DNA of 64,000 bases from Danxiaibacter flavus (GTDB lineage Bacteria; Bacteroidota; Bacteroidia; Chitinophagales; Chitinophagaceae): assembly GCF_041060425.1 (NCBI RefSeq), contig NZ_JAULBC010000009.1, positions 170,717 to 234,716 of the forward strand, given 5' to 3'. The notes below the pieces were generated by a model. The model saw only the letters and a list, made by a program, of their open reading frames with translations. It was not told the DNA's origin and did not search any database. Below are positions 1 through 7,703 of the stretch, piece by piece; the first letter of the stretch is position 1, and each line of letters begins with the position of its first letter. The translations under genes and the position numbers were made by a program.

Positions 1-1
1 A

Positions 2-397
2 AAAGCAATGAAGATTAAATACGATCAAAAATTAGTGACCAGGCTGCATTATATTGGAGGTGAAGAGGAAGATATGGTTGACAGGCTGGTTGATTTTTTT
101 GAACGTTGCCCTGATGCTGATGCTGTATTCTTTTTGAATAATTCATTAGGGATTGTAGGATTGAAAGCACTTCGGAAACTTGAATATAAAATAGGCAAGG
201 ATATAGCTGTTATAAGCTTTGATGATAATCTTGTATTTGCGCTGAACACACCTGCTATCAGCGTTGTATCACAGCCAATACAGGATATAGGGACACAGGC
301 AGTGGAGCTTCTCATCAGATCAATAGAGGAGGGTAAATCGTTGCCCGGAAAGACTATTTTAAAATCAGGGAAGGTTATTGTTCGTGAATCATTTTGA
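2..397 (+). CDS. LacI-family transcriptional regulator, C-terminal part (cut by window edge)
   Basis: The reading frame is open from the first bases, so the visible part is the C-terminal portion of a longer protein; the first in-frame ATG at 8 is probably internal. The residues match the end of the periplasmic-binding-protein-like effector domain of LacI/GalR repressors: a segment on a predicted pool of promoters (PDADAVFFLNN), the strand-turn AVISFDDN, then the typical TPAISVVSQP, IGTQAVELLI and a final strand ending in IVRESF. The DNA-binding helix-turn-helix lies outside the window. Family members repress or activate sugar-use genes through CG-centred palindromes; such palindromes occur at 24068 and 35835, but a link to this gene is only inference. 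Confidence 0.85.
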   Translation, partial: KAMKIKYDQKLVTRLHYIGGEEEDMVDRLVDFFERCPDADAVFFLNNSLGIVGLKALRKLEYKIGKDIAVISFDDNLVFALNTPAISVVSQPIQDIGTQAVELLIRSIEEGKSLPGKTILKSGKVIVRESF

Positions 398-429
398 TCC
401 CACAAATACATTTAAATATAAACGAAAAA

Positions 430-451
430 AAGCAGGCAAAAAAGCCTGCTT
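430..451 (-). terminator. Hairpin terminator between convergent genes
   Basis: Eight-base-pair stem AAGCAGGC / GCCTGCTT around an A-rich six-base loop. A run of A before the stem gives a U tract on the minus strand, so it best serves the universal stress gene; on the plus strand the tail is only CTTTG. Confidence 0.75.
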
Positions 452-476
452 CTTTGTAGTTAAACATAGGAATAAG

Positions 477-1331
477 TTATAGCTCATTGCCATTATGGTC
501 AACTGTTAATACCGGTATATTCGATTTGTATGACAATAATTTTTGTGTGATCTTATTCCACAGTCCGGGAAGGCAATACTCCTTCATGGAGGTAATCATA
601 ATAAGATCTGCATTTATTTTCTTTGAAAAATCGAGCGTTGCTTTTGCAAGGTTCTTTCCCTCAAGTATAAAAGATTGTACGGGAATTGTAGTAAGGCTTT
701 GAATGATTTCAAGCGTATCATTTAAGATAGGAATGTCTGCACCGTTGTCTTTCTTTAATGACAATACATAGATGGTTGATTTAAAGTAGCGGCCCAGCAT
801 GGCTGCAAACCTTATTCTACGCATGGGCACATGATCATGCAATGGCAATACGATCTTTTTAAAATGACTAATCAACCCACTTGAGCGAACAGCCAGTACA
901 GGAACATTCGTTTTTCTTGCAAGCGAACTGATGGAAACTGTTGACCATATTCTGTGAAGTAAATTAAATCGTGACAAACCTTTGATCACAAGATCCATTT
1001 TGTATTTGTCAATATAATCGGCGAGCACCGCCTGCGGGTGTCCATGTAACACACTTATCTCAATTTTACCACCGCTGCATAAATGATTTTCATACTGCGC
1101 TTTTAGCAATGCCAGTTTTTTGCCGGCATACTCCATGTCGGTTGTTGCATCGTAACTCCATACATACCCGGTATCACTTCCAATAACAGGTATTGCAAAC
1201 GACGATACTACATGCACCAGGTGAATGTTACATGTAAATGTATTTGCAAGTTCTATTGCCTTGGCTATAGCCCATTTACTACGGGCAGTGAAATCAACGG
1301 GAACTAAAATATTGTATAAAGTGTTTGGCAT
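477..1331 (-). CDS. Tandem universal stress protein (two UspA domains)
   Basis: Protein of 284 residues made of two UspA-like alpha/beta domains (about 1-145 and 150-284); both start with the family pattern of a strand followed by helix (NILVPVDFTARSKWAIAKAIELA; KKIVLPLHD...RRIRFAAMLGRYF) and end with the final strand (NVPVLAV, NIPVLTV). The ATP-binding G-2x-G-9x-G-S/T loop is degenerate in both halves, so nucleotide binding is doubtful. The start at 1331 (ATG) is preferred to an in-frame TTG six bases upstream. It is a single gene, convergent with the LacI-type gene, and is separated by 31 bases from the glycosyltransferase gene that lies upstream on the same strand, so the two may be co-transcribed. 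The specific stress role cannot be read from sequence. Confidence 0.85.
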   Translation of the reverse strand: MPNTLYNILVPVDFTARSKWAIAKAIELANTFTCNIHLVHVVSSFAIPVIGSDTGYVWSYDATTDMEYAGKKLALLKAQYENHLCSGGKIEISVLHGHPQAVLADYIDKYKMDLVIKGLSRFNLLHRIWSTVSISSLARKTNVPVLAVRSSGLISHFKKIVLPLHDHVPMRRIRFAAMLGRYFKSTIYVLSLKKDNGADIPILNDTLEIIQSLTTIPVQSFILEGKNLAKATLDFSKKINADLIMITSMKEYCLPGLWNKITQKLLSYKSNIPVLTVDHNGNEL

Positions 1332-1362
1332 GGGCAATATTTTTTGGGGTTAAACAATTTGG

Positions 1363-2742
1363 TTATTCTATTTCATTTAGTATTGATTGAAACTTGTATT
1401 CGTTAATTTCCTTCGTTGCCATTTTTTTAAGGATGTCATCCTTTGAACAAAATGCAAATCCTTTACCTGCGTGTCCTACAATGCATCTGTCGTCCTTACT
1501 ATCTCCAATGGCAATGCAGTTTTTAAATTTCACATTGTACTTTTCACAGGCATACTGCATCGCATTCGTTTTGCAATATGCATGTCCGCAATTGCTGTCG
1601 GGCGAGGCGAAGAAATAAGATGGCATATTTACTTCACCTGTTGCCTTTCCTTCGAATAATTCCAACTGATTTGCATAAGAAAAATCAGCACCGATATTTT
1701 TCATAAGATAATTTGTTATCAATGTATAGCTGTTGCTGATTATGCCGACAGTATAGCCTCTTTCCTTAAGAGCACTGATAACGGGTTTAACATCTTCTAC
1801 TATCTCAATGTTGTGGACTACGTCAAGCAATTCGTCAATCGTTCTTCCCTTTAATAAAAGTCCGATGTGTTTTGTAAGGATGATGGGGTCTGTATCTCTT
1901 TCCCTTAGATCTTCAAGTTTAGCAGAAAAGCCGAACTTTTTTGCACAGGCATCAATGAACCTGCCTTTTAAAATTGTATCGTCCATGTCGAATATAGCCA
2001 TTTTTTTGAAGCTGGCTAATTTTTCCTGCAAAACATCGTGCATCTGCCTGTTAATTTCTTCCAGGGATTTAACATATTCTTCATCTACCTCAGTTGGATT
2101 TTGCTGTTGTGTCTTGGCAATGATTGCTTTTGCAACCTCCTTACTCATTTTTCCGAGTGCTTCCCAGGGCTTACTCTTATTTTCTATATAGCCAATATTA
2201 ACTTCTTTAATTCTGGCTTTCATCAAATACATATCTATTAAAATGCCAACATCAACGCCATAGTCGTTATAAAACTTTATTCTGTCAAAAAAGTTCTTTT
2301 TTCCAGCGATCATTCCGCTTAATGGTTGAGAAAAATGGGCGAGACCAGGATAAAATATTGTGAGTAATGGCTTTGCAACGAGCTCTGTTACACGCCCGGC
2401 ATTTCTAGCGAAAGTACCTTTTACAAAATCGACCTCATTTAGCAACAACGGCTCCGTTAACAGCGCAATTGTTTCGTCAGGATAGGGATTTATATCCCCA
2501 TCAAGAAATACCAGTATTTCATTTGAAGCCTTATTAATGCCATCTCTCATCGAGATGCCTTTTCCCCGGGTTTCGCTGATGACCACAGTAGCACCACCAG
2601 AAGTAGCTTCTGCAACTGTGTTATCTTCTGATTTGTCATCCACCACAATAACTTCATTTACCAGGGGATTTTGCAAGCAAAACAGTACAATGCTTTTAAT
2701 CGTTTTTTCTTCATTTAGTGCGGGGATAATAACACTCACCAT
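1363..2742 (-). CDS. Glucosyl-3-phosphoglycerate synthase-like glycosyltransferase fused to HAD phosphatase
   Basis: Protein of 459 residues with two enzyme domains. Residues 1-230 resemble GT81 glucosyl-3-phosphoglycerate synthase (GpgS): PALNEE nucleotide-binding start, LDGDI metal-binding motif at 80-84, and the family signature GRVTELVAKPLL, then QPLSG, GYGVDVG-like and LGKMSKEV segments. Residues 248-459 form a SerB-like HAD phosphatase: FDMDD with nucleophile Asp252 and Asp254, a Ser of motif II in ISNSYT, and the metal motif GDSKDD. Together they could make glucosyl-3-phosphoglycerate from an NDP-glucose and 3-phosphoglycerate and then remove the phosphate to give glucosylglycerate, a compatible solute. 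That coupling is inference; the acceptor could be another phosphorylated acid. ATG at 2742 is chosen because GGGAGG precedes it; an upstream in-frame start at 2790 lacks this. Confidence 0.8.
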   Translation of the reverse strand: MVSVIIPALNEEKTIKSIVLFCLQNPLVNEVIVVDDKSEDNTVAEATSGGATVVISETRGKGISMRDGINKASNEILVFLDGDINPYPDETIALLTEPLLLNEVDFVKGTFARNAGRVTELVAKPLLTIFYPGLAHFSQPLSGMIAGKKNFFDRIKFYNDYGVDVGILIDMYLMKARIKEVNIGYIENKSKPWEALGKMSKEVAKAIIAKTQQQNPTEVDEEYVKSLEEINRQMHDVLQEKLASFKKMAIFDMDDTILKGRFIDACAKKFGFSAKLEDLRERDTDPIILTKHIGLLLKGRTIDELLDVVHNIEIVEDVKPVISALKERGYTVGIISNSYTLITNYLMKNIGADFSYANQLELFEGKATGEVNMPSYFFASPDSNCGHAYCKTNAMQYACEKYNVKFKNCIAIGDSKDDRCIVGHAGKGFAFCSKDDILKKMATKEINEYKFQSILNEIE

Positions 2743-2855
2743 AAAATTTCCTCCCAATTTTATTTTGTTTAGTTTTCCGGTTAAGAACAAACGCTCTGTT
2801 AATGCTATTGGTGCGCGTATTTACGCAAATGATCAGGTAATGCTATGAAGGCCTT

Positions 2856-2887
2856 CAAAGATAGTGGTTATCATTTATAATAATTCA
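2856..2887 (-). promoter_or_regulatory. Bacteroidota-type promoter for the glycosyltransferase-phosphatase gene
   Basis: Minus strand reads TATCTTTG (TAnnTTTG, positions 2863-2856) with a TTG at 2887-2885, a spacing of 21. It would start transcription about 105 bases before the chosen ATG. Confidence 0.45.
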
Positions 2888-3080
2888 AGCCCGTAAACAC
2901 CGAAAAATTTTAAAAAGGCGGGTAAAACACTGATAATTCAACCTGGGATTGCGGAAGATCTAAAAAGCTTTTAAAGAGAGAACAAAGCCTCATAATTATT
3001 ATTGCAGGCTTGTTAATTCATATAGGATTTGGGAGGAGATGGTGCTTTTGTCATTTTTTTCCAGTACCAAATTGATGGCA

Positions 3081-3108
3081 AAGAAAAAGTCCGGCATAAG
3101 CCGGACTT
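3081..3108 (-). terminator. Rho-independent terminator of the RRM protein gene
   Basis: Nine-base-pair perfect stem AAGTCCGGC / GCCGGACTT (3087-3095 and 3100-3108) with a four-base loop; on the minus strand it is followed by TTTTTCTTT. Confidence 0.85.
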
Positions 3109-3141
3109 AACATGAATTGAGACTTTATTCTAATGTGATGA

Positions 3142-3546
3142 TTAATAACGGTTGTATCCACCGCCGCCTTCGCCACGGTTGCGATTGTATCCGCCACCGC
3201 CGCCACCGCGGTTGAAGCCGCCACCGCCGCCGCCACGGTTAAATCCACCGCCGCCGCCGCCGAAGCTTTTCTTTTTAAATCCACCACCGCCACCATTGTC
3301 TTGTTTTGGTGCAGACTCGTTTACAACAATCTTACGGCCAGAGATCTCGCTTTCGTGCAGTTCGCTGATAGCTTGTCTCGCTGCGCTTTCATCACCCATT
3401 TCAACAAAGCCGAAGCCTTTGCTACGGTTGTTATTAAATTTGTCGGTAATAATTTTTGCGGAAACAACTTCTCCGTAAGGTGAGAATAAATTGTACAAAT
3501 CATCACTGGTCATGTTCCAGTTAAGGTTTCCAACGTAAATGTTCAT
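3142..3546 (-). CDS. Gly-rich RNA-binding protein with one RRM
   Basis: 134 residues. Residues 1-80 are a single RNA-recognition motif with RNP2 (IYVGNL) and RNP1 (KGFGFVEM). Residues 83-134 are a low-complexity tail of GGGG, FNRGG and YNRNRG units like those of plant and cyanobacterial cold-inducible glycine-rich RNA-binding proteins. Such proteins bind single-stranded RNA and are usually induced by cold in bacteria; this induction is not shown here. The start ATG at 3546 fits the conserved MNIYVGNL N-terminus. Monocistronic, with its own terminator, divergent from efp. The long open frames on the opposite strand (proline-rich) are shadows of the repetitive glycine codons. Confidence 0.9.
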   Translation of the reverse strand: MNIYVGNLNWNMTSDDLYNLFSPYGEVVSAKIITDKFNNNRSKGFGFVEMGDESAARQAISELHESEISGRKIVVNESAPKQDNGGGGGFKKKSFGGGGGGFNRGGGGGGFNRGGGGGGYNRNRGEGGGGYNRY

Positions 3547-3848
3547 GGTAAAAAATTAAATAAATAAATAAAACCAAAAATTCAGTAGCCCAAGAAACCA
3601 AAAACATTTACGCTAAACGTTAAGGAAAAATGGAAGAACTGCATCTTGGATGATACAAAATTGTAAAAAAAATTTGGGATTTTCCAATATTTTTTTTAAG
3701 AATTTCCATTAAAAAACGCCTTAAAATGAAGCTTTTTTGCGATGTTCTTGCGTTATTTCAAAGAAGTTACAGAAATTAAAAATGAAGTTAAAATAATTAG
3801 CGTTCAATTGCTACTTTTGCGCCCTAATTAAAACTTTAAAACGATTAT
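3547..3848. other. Divergent intergenic region rbp/efp
   Basis: 302 bp between the start codons of two divergent genes. The leader of the RRM gene is A-rich and long, as for cold-shock-type messages, but no defined structure was recognised. The efp promoter is at its right end. Confidence 0.5.
3812..3819 (+). promoter_or_regulatory. -7 element of the efp promoter
   Basis: TACTTTTG matches TAnnTTTG exactly, 29 bases before the efp start codon. No good -33 TTTG was found at the usual distance. Confidence 0.5.
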
Positions 3849-4415
3849 ATGGCAACAACTTCTGATATCAGCCGTGGTATGATCTTGAAGCTGGATGGTA
3901 GTTTGTATACCGTTATTGAATTTGGCGAAAATAAAACCGCGAGAGCCGCAGCTAAAGTTTGGGCCAAATTGAAAGGGGTTGACAACAAACGCTCTATTGA
4001 AAAAACCTGGAACAGCGGTGAGAACATTTACCCGGTTCGTGTAGAAAAGAAAGCATTTCAGTATTTATATAAGGATGAATCGGGCTATAACCTGATGAAC
4101 AACGAAACTTTTGAGCAAATTGCCCTGGAGGAAGAGATGATTGATGCTCCTCAGTTTCTGAAAGATGGAAGCGAGGTTTTTGTATTTATTAATACAGAAA
4201 CCGAACAACCAATAGGAGCTGAGTTACCTGAAAAAATAGTTGTGCAGGTTACTTATTGCGAGCCCGGGTTAAAAGGCGATACCGCAACCAGGGCTTTAAA
4301 ACCAGCTACTGTTGAAACGGGTGCAACCGTGCAGGTACCTTTATTTGTGAACGACGGAGAGCTTATACGTGTAAACACCAAAACTGGTGAGTACGTAGAA
4401 AGAGTAAAGGAATAA
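3849..4415 (+). CDS. efp: Translation elongation factor P
   Basis: 188 residues, full length, with the KOW-like N-terminal domain, middle OB domain and C-terminal OB domain ending VNTKTGEYVERV. EF-P binds between the P and E sites of the ribosome and relieves stalling at consecutive prolines. The tip of the N-terminal loop reads NKTARAAAKV: aligned to the E. coli loop PGKGQAF the modified lysine is replaced by Arg32, the position that carries arginine in the rhamnosylated EF-P subfamily. Whether Arg32 is modified here is unknown. It has its own promoter and a terminator and precedes the acetyl-CoA carboxylase genes. Confidence 0.97.
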   Translation: MATTSDISRGMILKLDGSLYTVIEFGENKTARAAAKVWAKLKGVDNKRSIEKTWNSGENIYPVRVEKKAFQYLYKDESGYNLMNNETFEQIALEEEMIDAPQFLKDGSEVFVFINTETEQPIGAELPEKIVVQVTYCEPGLKGDTATRALKPATVETGATVQVPLFVNDGELIRVNTKTGEYVERVKE

Positions 4416-4439
4416 TATTGTTTTTCTGCAATTATTGTG

Positions 4440-4465
4440 AAGGATGGCCCAAACCATCCTTTTTT
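4440..4465 (+). terminator. Terminator of efp
   Basis: Stem AAGGATGG / CCATCCTT (4440-4447 and 4454-4461) with a six-base loop and a following T run, 25 bases after the efp stop codon. Confidence 0.85.
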
Positions 4466-4587
4466 AGTCAGCGTATACAAAAGTAAAAAACACCAAAAAA
4501 CATAAGATTTTTAGCTTTTTTGCCTATTTTGCCACTCATTTTGGGTAAAAAAGCCATTAAATTAATCCAAACTCCAAAATCTGTCGT

Positions 4588-5082
4588 ATGGACTATAAAC
4601 AAATTCAGGAGTTGATAAAGCTTATCAACAAGAGCAACATCGGAGAAGTAAGCATAGAGGAAAAGGACTTTAAAATTACTATCAAACAAAAAGAAGAACC
4701 GGCTCAAACCCTTGTAGCTGCGCCTATGGCACAGCCAACTTATATGCAGGCTCCGGCTTTTTCGCAAGCACCTGCTCTATCATCTGCTCCGCTACAGGAA
4801 CAGCCCAGGGCCGCGGCATCAGCTGCAGAACCCAAAGCTGACAACCTGATAACGATCAAGAGCCCGATGATCGGAACTTTCTATCGTAAATCAGCTCCCG
4901 ACAAACCCAGCTTTGTAGAAGTGGGAGATGATGTAGCCCCGGGTAAAGTTGTATGCATTATTGAAGCAATGAAGCTTTTCAACGAAATTGAAAGTGAAGT
5001 AAGCGGTAAAATTGTAAAAATTCTGGTTGATGACGCCAGCCCGGTAGAATACGATCAACCACTGTTTTTAGTAGAACCATAA
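4588..5082 (+). CDS. accB: Biotin carboxyl carrier protein of acetyl-CoA carboxylase
   Basis: 164 residues. The N-terminal part (1-35) is the oligomerisation segment, 38-85 is an Ala/Pro/Gln-rich flexible linker, and 86-164 is the biotinyl domain. The biotin-accepting lysine is Lys129 in EAMKLFNEIE. The protein carries carboxybiotin between biotin carboxylase and carboxyltransferase in the first step of fatty acid synthesis. It is followed after 123 bases by accC on the same strand, the usual accBC pair. The gap contains a T-rich stretch and no clear terminator, so co-transcription is likely. Confidence 0.97.
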   Translation: MDYKQIQELIKLINKSNIGEVSIEEKDFKITIKQKEEPAQTLVAAPMAQPTYMQAPAFSQAPALSSAPLQEQPRAAASAAEPKADNLITIKSPMIGTFYRKSAPDKPSFVEVGDDVAPGKVVCIIEAMKLFNEIESEVSGKIVKILVDDASPVEYDQPLFLVEP

Positions 5083-5205
5083 AATAATCTGAAATATGGC
5101 AGCTTGACGATCTGAAATTGGAAACCCACTTTCATTTTATCAGGTTGCTTTTTTTTAATTATCATTTTTCAGATTATTTAATCTTCAAATTTTCAAATTG
5201 ATTAA

Positions 5206-6552
5206 ATGTTTAAGAAAGTACTTATAGCCAATCGTGGTGAAATTGCATTGCGTGTTATACGCACATGCAGGGAGATGGGCATTAAAACTGTTGCAGTTTA
5301 TTCCACCGCAGATAAAGATAGTCTGCATGTAAAATTTGCCGATGAAGCGGTTTGTATTGGTAAACCCCAAAGCACTGATTCTTATTTAAATATTCCTCAC
5401 ATAATGGCAGCGGCGGAAATTACCAATGCTGACGCTATTCACCCCGGCTACGGTTTTTTAGCTGAAAATGCCAAATTCTCGCAGATCTGTGCTGATCATA
5501 ACATTAAGTTCATCGGGCCAACTCCCGAAATGATCAACAAGATGGGCGATAAAATGACGGCGAAAGAAACCATGATCAAAGCTGGAGTACCTGTTATCCC
5601 TGGAAGTGACGGGTTGCTTGAAAGTCTGGAACAAGCAAAAGAGCTAGCAAAAAAAGTTGTTGGATACCCTGTTATATTGAAAGCTACTGCCGGTGGTGGA
5701 GGCAAGGGGATGCGCGTTGTATGGCGCGAAGATGAGATGGAAAGAGCTTACAACACTGCAAAAGCAGAAGCCGGTGCCGCATTTAAAAATGACGGGATCT
5801 ATATGGAGAAGTTCGTTGAAGAACCTCGCCATATTGAAATTCAGGTTGCGGGTGACAGGTATGGAACTGTTTGTCATCTAAGCGAAAGAGACTGCTCTAT
5901 TCAGCGCCGCCACCAAAAACTGGTAGAAGAATCTCCTTCCCCCTTTATGACGCCTGAGCTCAGAAAGAAAATGGGAGAGGCAGCGATTAAAGCAGCCAGC
6001 GCAATCAACTACGAAAGCGTTGGTACCATTGAATTTCTTGTAGACAAGCACCGCAATTTCTATTTCATGGAAATGAACACACGTATCCAGGTAGAACATT
6101 GCGTAACTGAAGAAGTGATCAATTTTGACCTCATAAAAGAGCAGATAAAAATTGCAATGGGCGAGAAGATCTCCGGAATGAATTATGAGCCGCAAATGCA
6201 CGCAATCGAATGCCGGATAAATGCAGAGGATCCATATAATGACTTTCGTCCTTCTCCCGGAAAAATAACTATTCTAAACACTCCTGGCGGGCACGGCGTA
6301 CGTGTTGACAGCCATGTATATGCAGGATACGTTATTCCTCCTTATTATGACTCAATGATTGGTAAACTGATCACTATTGCGCGCACACGCGAGGAAGCGA
6401 TCAACACAATGTATCGTGCGCTGAGTGAGTATGTTATCGAAGGTGTGAAAACAACCATTCCGTTTCACCTCCAGTTAATGCAGAATGAAGATTTCCGCAA
6501 TGGAGATTTTAATACAAAGTTTTTGGAATCATTTGAAATGAAACCAATGTAA
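5206..6552 (+). CDS. accC: Biotin carboxylase subunit of acetyl-CoA carboxylase
   Basis: 448 residues, the usual length. Order: carbamoyl-phosphate-synthase-like N-domain (MFKKVLIANRGEIALRVIR), ATP-grasp domain with the glycine-rich loop AGGGGKGMR near 164-172 and the catalytic EMNTRIQVEH near 288-297, and the C-terminal biotin carboxylase domain. It uses ATP and bicarbonate to carboxylate biotin on AccB. No fused carboxyltransferase or biotinyl domain is present, so this is the separate-subunit form; the AccA and AccD subunits are not in the window. Confidence 0.98.
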   Translation: MFKKVLIANRGEIALRVIRTCREMGIKTVAVYSTADKDSLHVKFADEAVCIGKPQSTDSYLNIPHIMAAAEITNADAIHPGYGFLAENAKFSQICADHNIKFIGPTPEMINKMGDKMTAKETMIKAGVPVIPGSDGLLESLEQAKELAKKVVGYPVILKATAGGGGKGMRVVWREDEMERAYNTAKAEAGAAFKNDGIYMEKFVEEPRHIEIQVAGDRYGTVCHLSERDCSIQRRHQKLVEESPSPFMTPELRKKMGEAAIKAASAINYESVGTIEFLVDKHRNFYFMEMNTRIQVEHCVTEEVINFDLIKEQIKIAMGEKISGMNYEPQMHAIECRINAEDPYNDFRPSPGKITILNTPGGHGVRVDSHVYAGYVIPPYYDSMIGKLITIARTREEAINTMYRALSEYVIEGVKTTIPFHLQLMQNEDFRNGDFNTKFLESFEMKPM

Positions 6553-6577
6553 AATTTACAATACAGACTTGTTAAAA

Positions 6578-6611
6578 AAAAGCTGCATCAGGTTCTGGTG
6601 CGGCTTTTTTT
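6578..6611 (+). terminator. Terminator of accBC
   Basis: Stem of about 13 pairs including G-T pairs (AAAAGCTGCATCA with TGGTGCGGCTTTT), five-base loop, T run after it; 26 bases downstream of the accC stop. Confidence 0.85.
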
Positions 6612-6688
6612 ATGCGGCTTTGTGGCACCTTTTTTTGCCATCAGGAGGAACGGTGACGAATGTCATAAATTAAAGAAAAGTCCTGCAA

Positions 6689-6696
6689 TAGTTTTG
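6689..6696 (+). promoter_or_regulatory. -7 element of the focA-pfl promoter
   Basis: TAGTTTTG matches TAnnTTTG, 65 bases before focA. No clear -33 box and no obvious FNR-type TTGAT-N4-ATCAA site were seen. Confidence 0.4.
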
Positions 6697-6761
6697 CCCC
6701 CGTAATAGAATTTACCTGGCCTCAACGATCGCAATGTCATTCGACTATTAATGAGTATAGT

Positions 6762-7658
6762 ATGGCTTCGGGCTTTTTTACACCGTCAGAGATTACGAAA
6801 TATGTGGTAGAAACAGGTTACAAAAAATCCATTTTACCTGCAAAAAAAATGTTGCTTTTAAGCATTATGGCAGGTATTTTTCTCTCTCTGGCTGCCCATG
6901 GAACAGTAATAGCGTCACACAATATACAATACCCCGGAACTGCGAGAATTGTGAGCGCTATTATTTTTCCCGTGGGACTTGTTCTTATTCTTTTAAGCGG
7001 CTGTGAGTTATTTACCGGCAACTGTCTCATTATAGTTAGCTGTCTGCAGAAAAAGGCCAGGTGGCAATATTTTATGAAGAGCCTTCTCCTTGTTTATCTG
7101 GGAAATCTAATAGGTTCATTGGTTGTTGTGCTTTGTCTCTCATGGTTTAACAAAATAAGTCATACCGATCCGTTAATCAGTGCATATAATATAAAAGTTG
7201 CTGCATACAAAAGTACTCTAACCCCGGTTGCAGCTTTGGTTTCAGCAATCTTTGCCAATTTACTTGTATGTATGGGAGTATGGTTGTGTTATGCTGCAAA
7301 AGACATATCAGGAAAAATTATGGGGGCTTTTTATCCCATTTTCTTATTTATCGTTCTGGGCCTGGAGCACGTTGTTGCCAACATGTATTATATCCCTATG
7401 GGACTGTTGGCGAAAAATGACGTGGCCGGTATTCAGGCCGCTACAAAGCTTGGCGTTTCTGCTGAAAAATTATCTCGTCTGACATTATCCAACTCAATCA
7501 TAAACAATTTTATTCCCGCCACTATCGGAAACATTGTTGGCGGAGCTATTGCTGTTGGTGCATTTTTCTGGCTCGTGTTTTTAAAGGATGATAACCCTGT
7601 TGTTTTTAGAACGAAAATGAATGACAGGCAGCCAGAACTACTTCATGAAGAAGCGTAG
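6762..7658 (+). CDS. focA: Formate/nitrite transporter family channel
   Basis: 298 residues with six hydrophobic membrane spans of the FNT family; the first span follows PAKKMLLLSIMAGIFLSLAAHG, with GCELFTGN, NLIGS, HVVANMYYIPMG and the final NFIPATIGNIVGGA as family-typical segments. FNT pentamers export or import formate with a proton. The gene is 45 bases upstream of pflB, the same order as the focA-pfl operon of enterobacteria, so formate efflux during mixed-acid fermentation is the likely job. Nitrite transport cannot be excluded by sequence, but no nitrite reductase is nearby. Confidence 0.92.
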   Translation: MASGFFTPSEITKYVVETGYKKSILPAKKMLLLSIMAGIFLSLAAHGTVIASHNIQYPGTARIVSAIIFPVGLVLILLSGCELFTGNCLIIVSCLQKKARWQYFMKSLLLVYLGNLIGSLVVVLCLSWFNKISHTDPLISAYNIKVAAYKSTLTPVAALVSAIFANLLVCMGVWLCYAAKDISGKIMGAFYPIFLFIVLGLEHVVANMYYIPMGLLAKNDVAGIQAATKLGVSAEKLSRLTLSNSIINNFIPATIGNIVGGAIAVGAFFWLVFLKDDNPVVFRTKMNDRQPELLHEEA

Positions 7659-7703
7659 GCTTTTTTTTGTCACCCGATTTCGATCACATTAAAATACATA
7701 ACT

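Larger units (their letters stand above)
2743..3141. other. Intergenic region, 399 bp
   Basis: No gene seen. It holds the leader and probable promoter of the glycosyltransferase-phosphatase gene near its left end and the terminator of the RNA-binding protein gene near its right end. The remainder is A+T rich without clear repeats. Confidence 0.6.

Noticed and set aside
3152..3478. Proline-rich open frame opposite the RRM gene
   Set aside because: Shadow of glycine codons (GGN read as CCN) of the Gly-rich tail; the RRM frame has clear RNP motifs.
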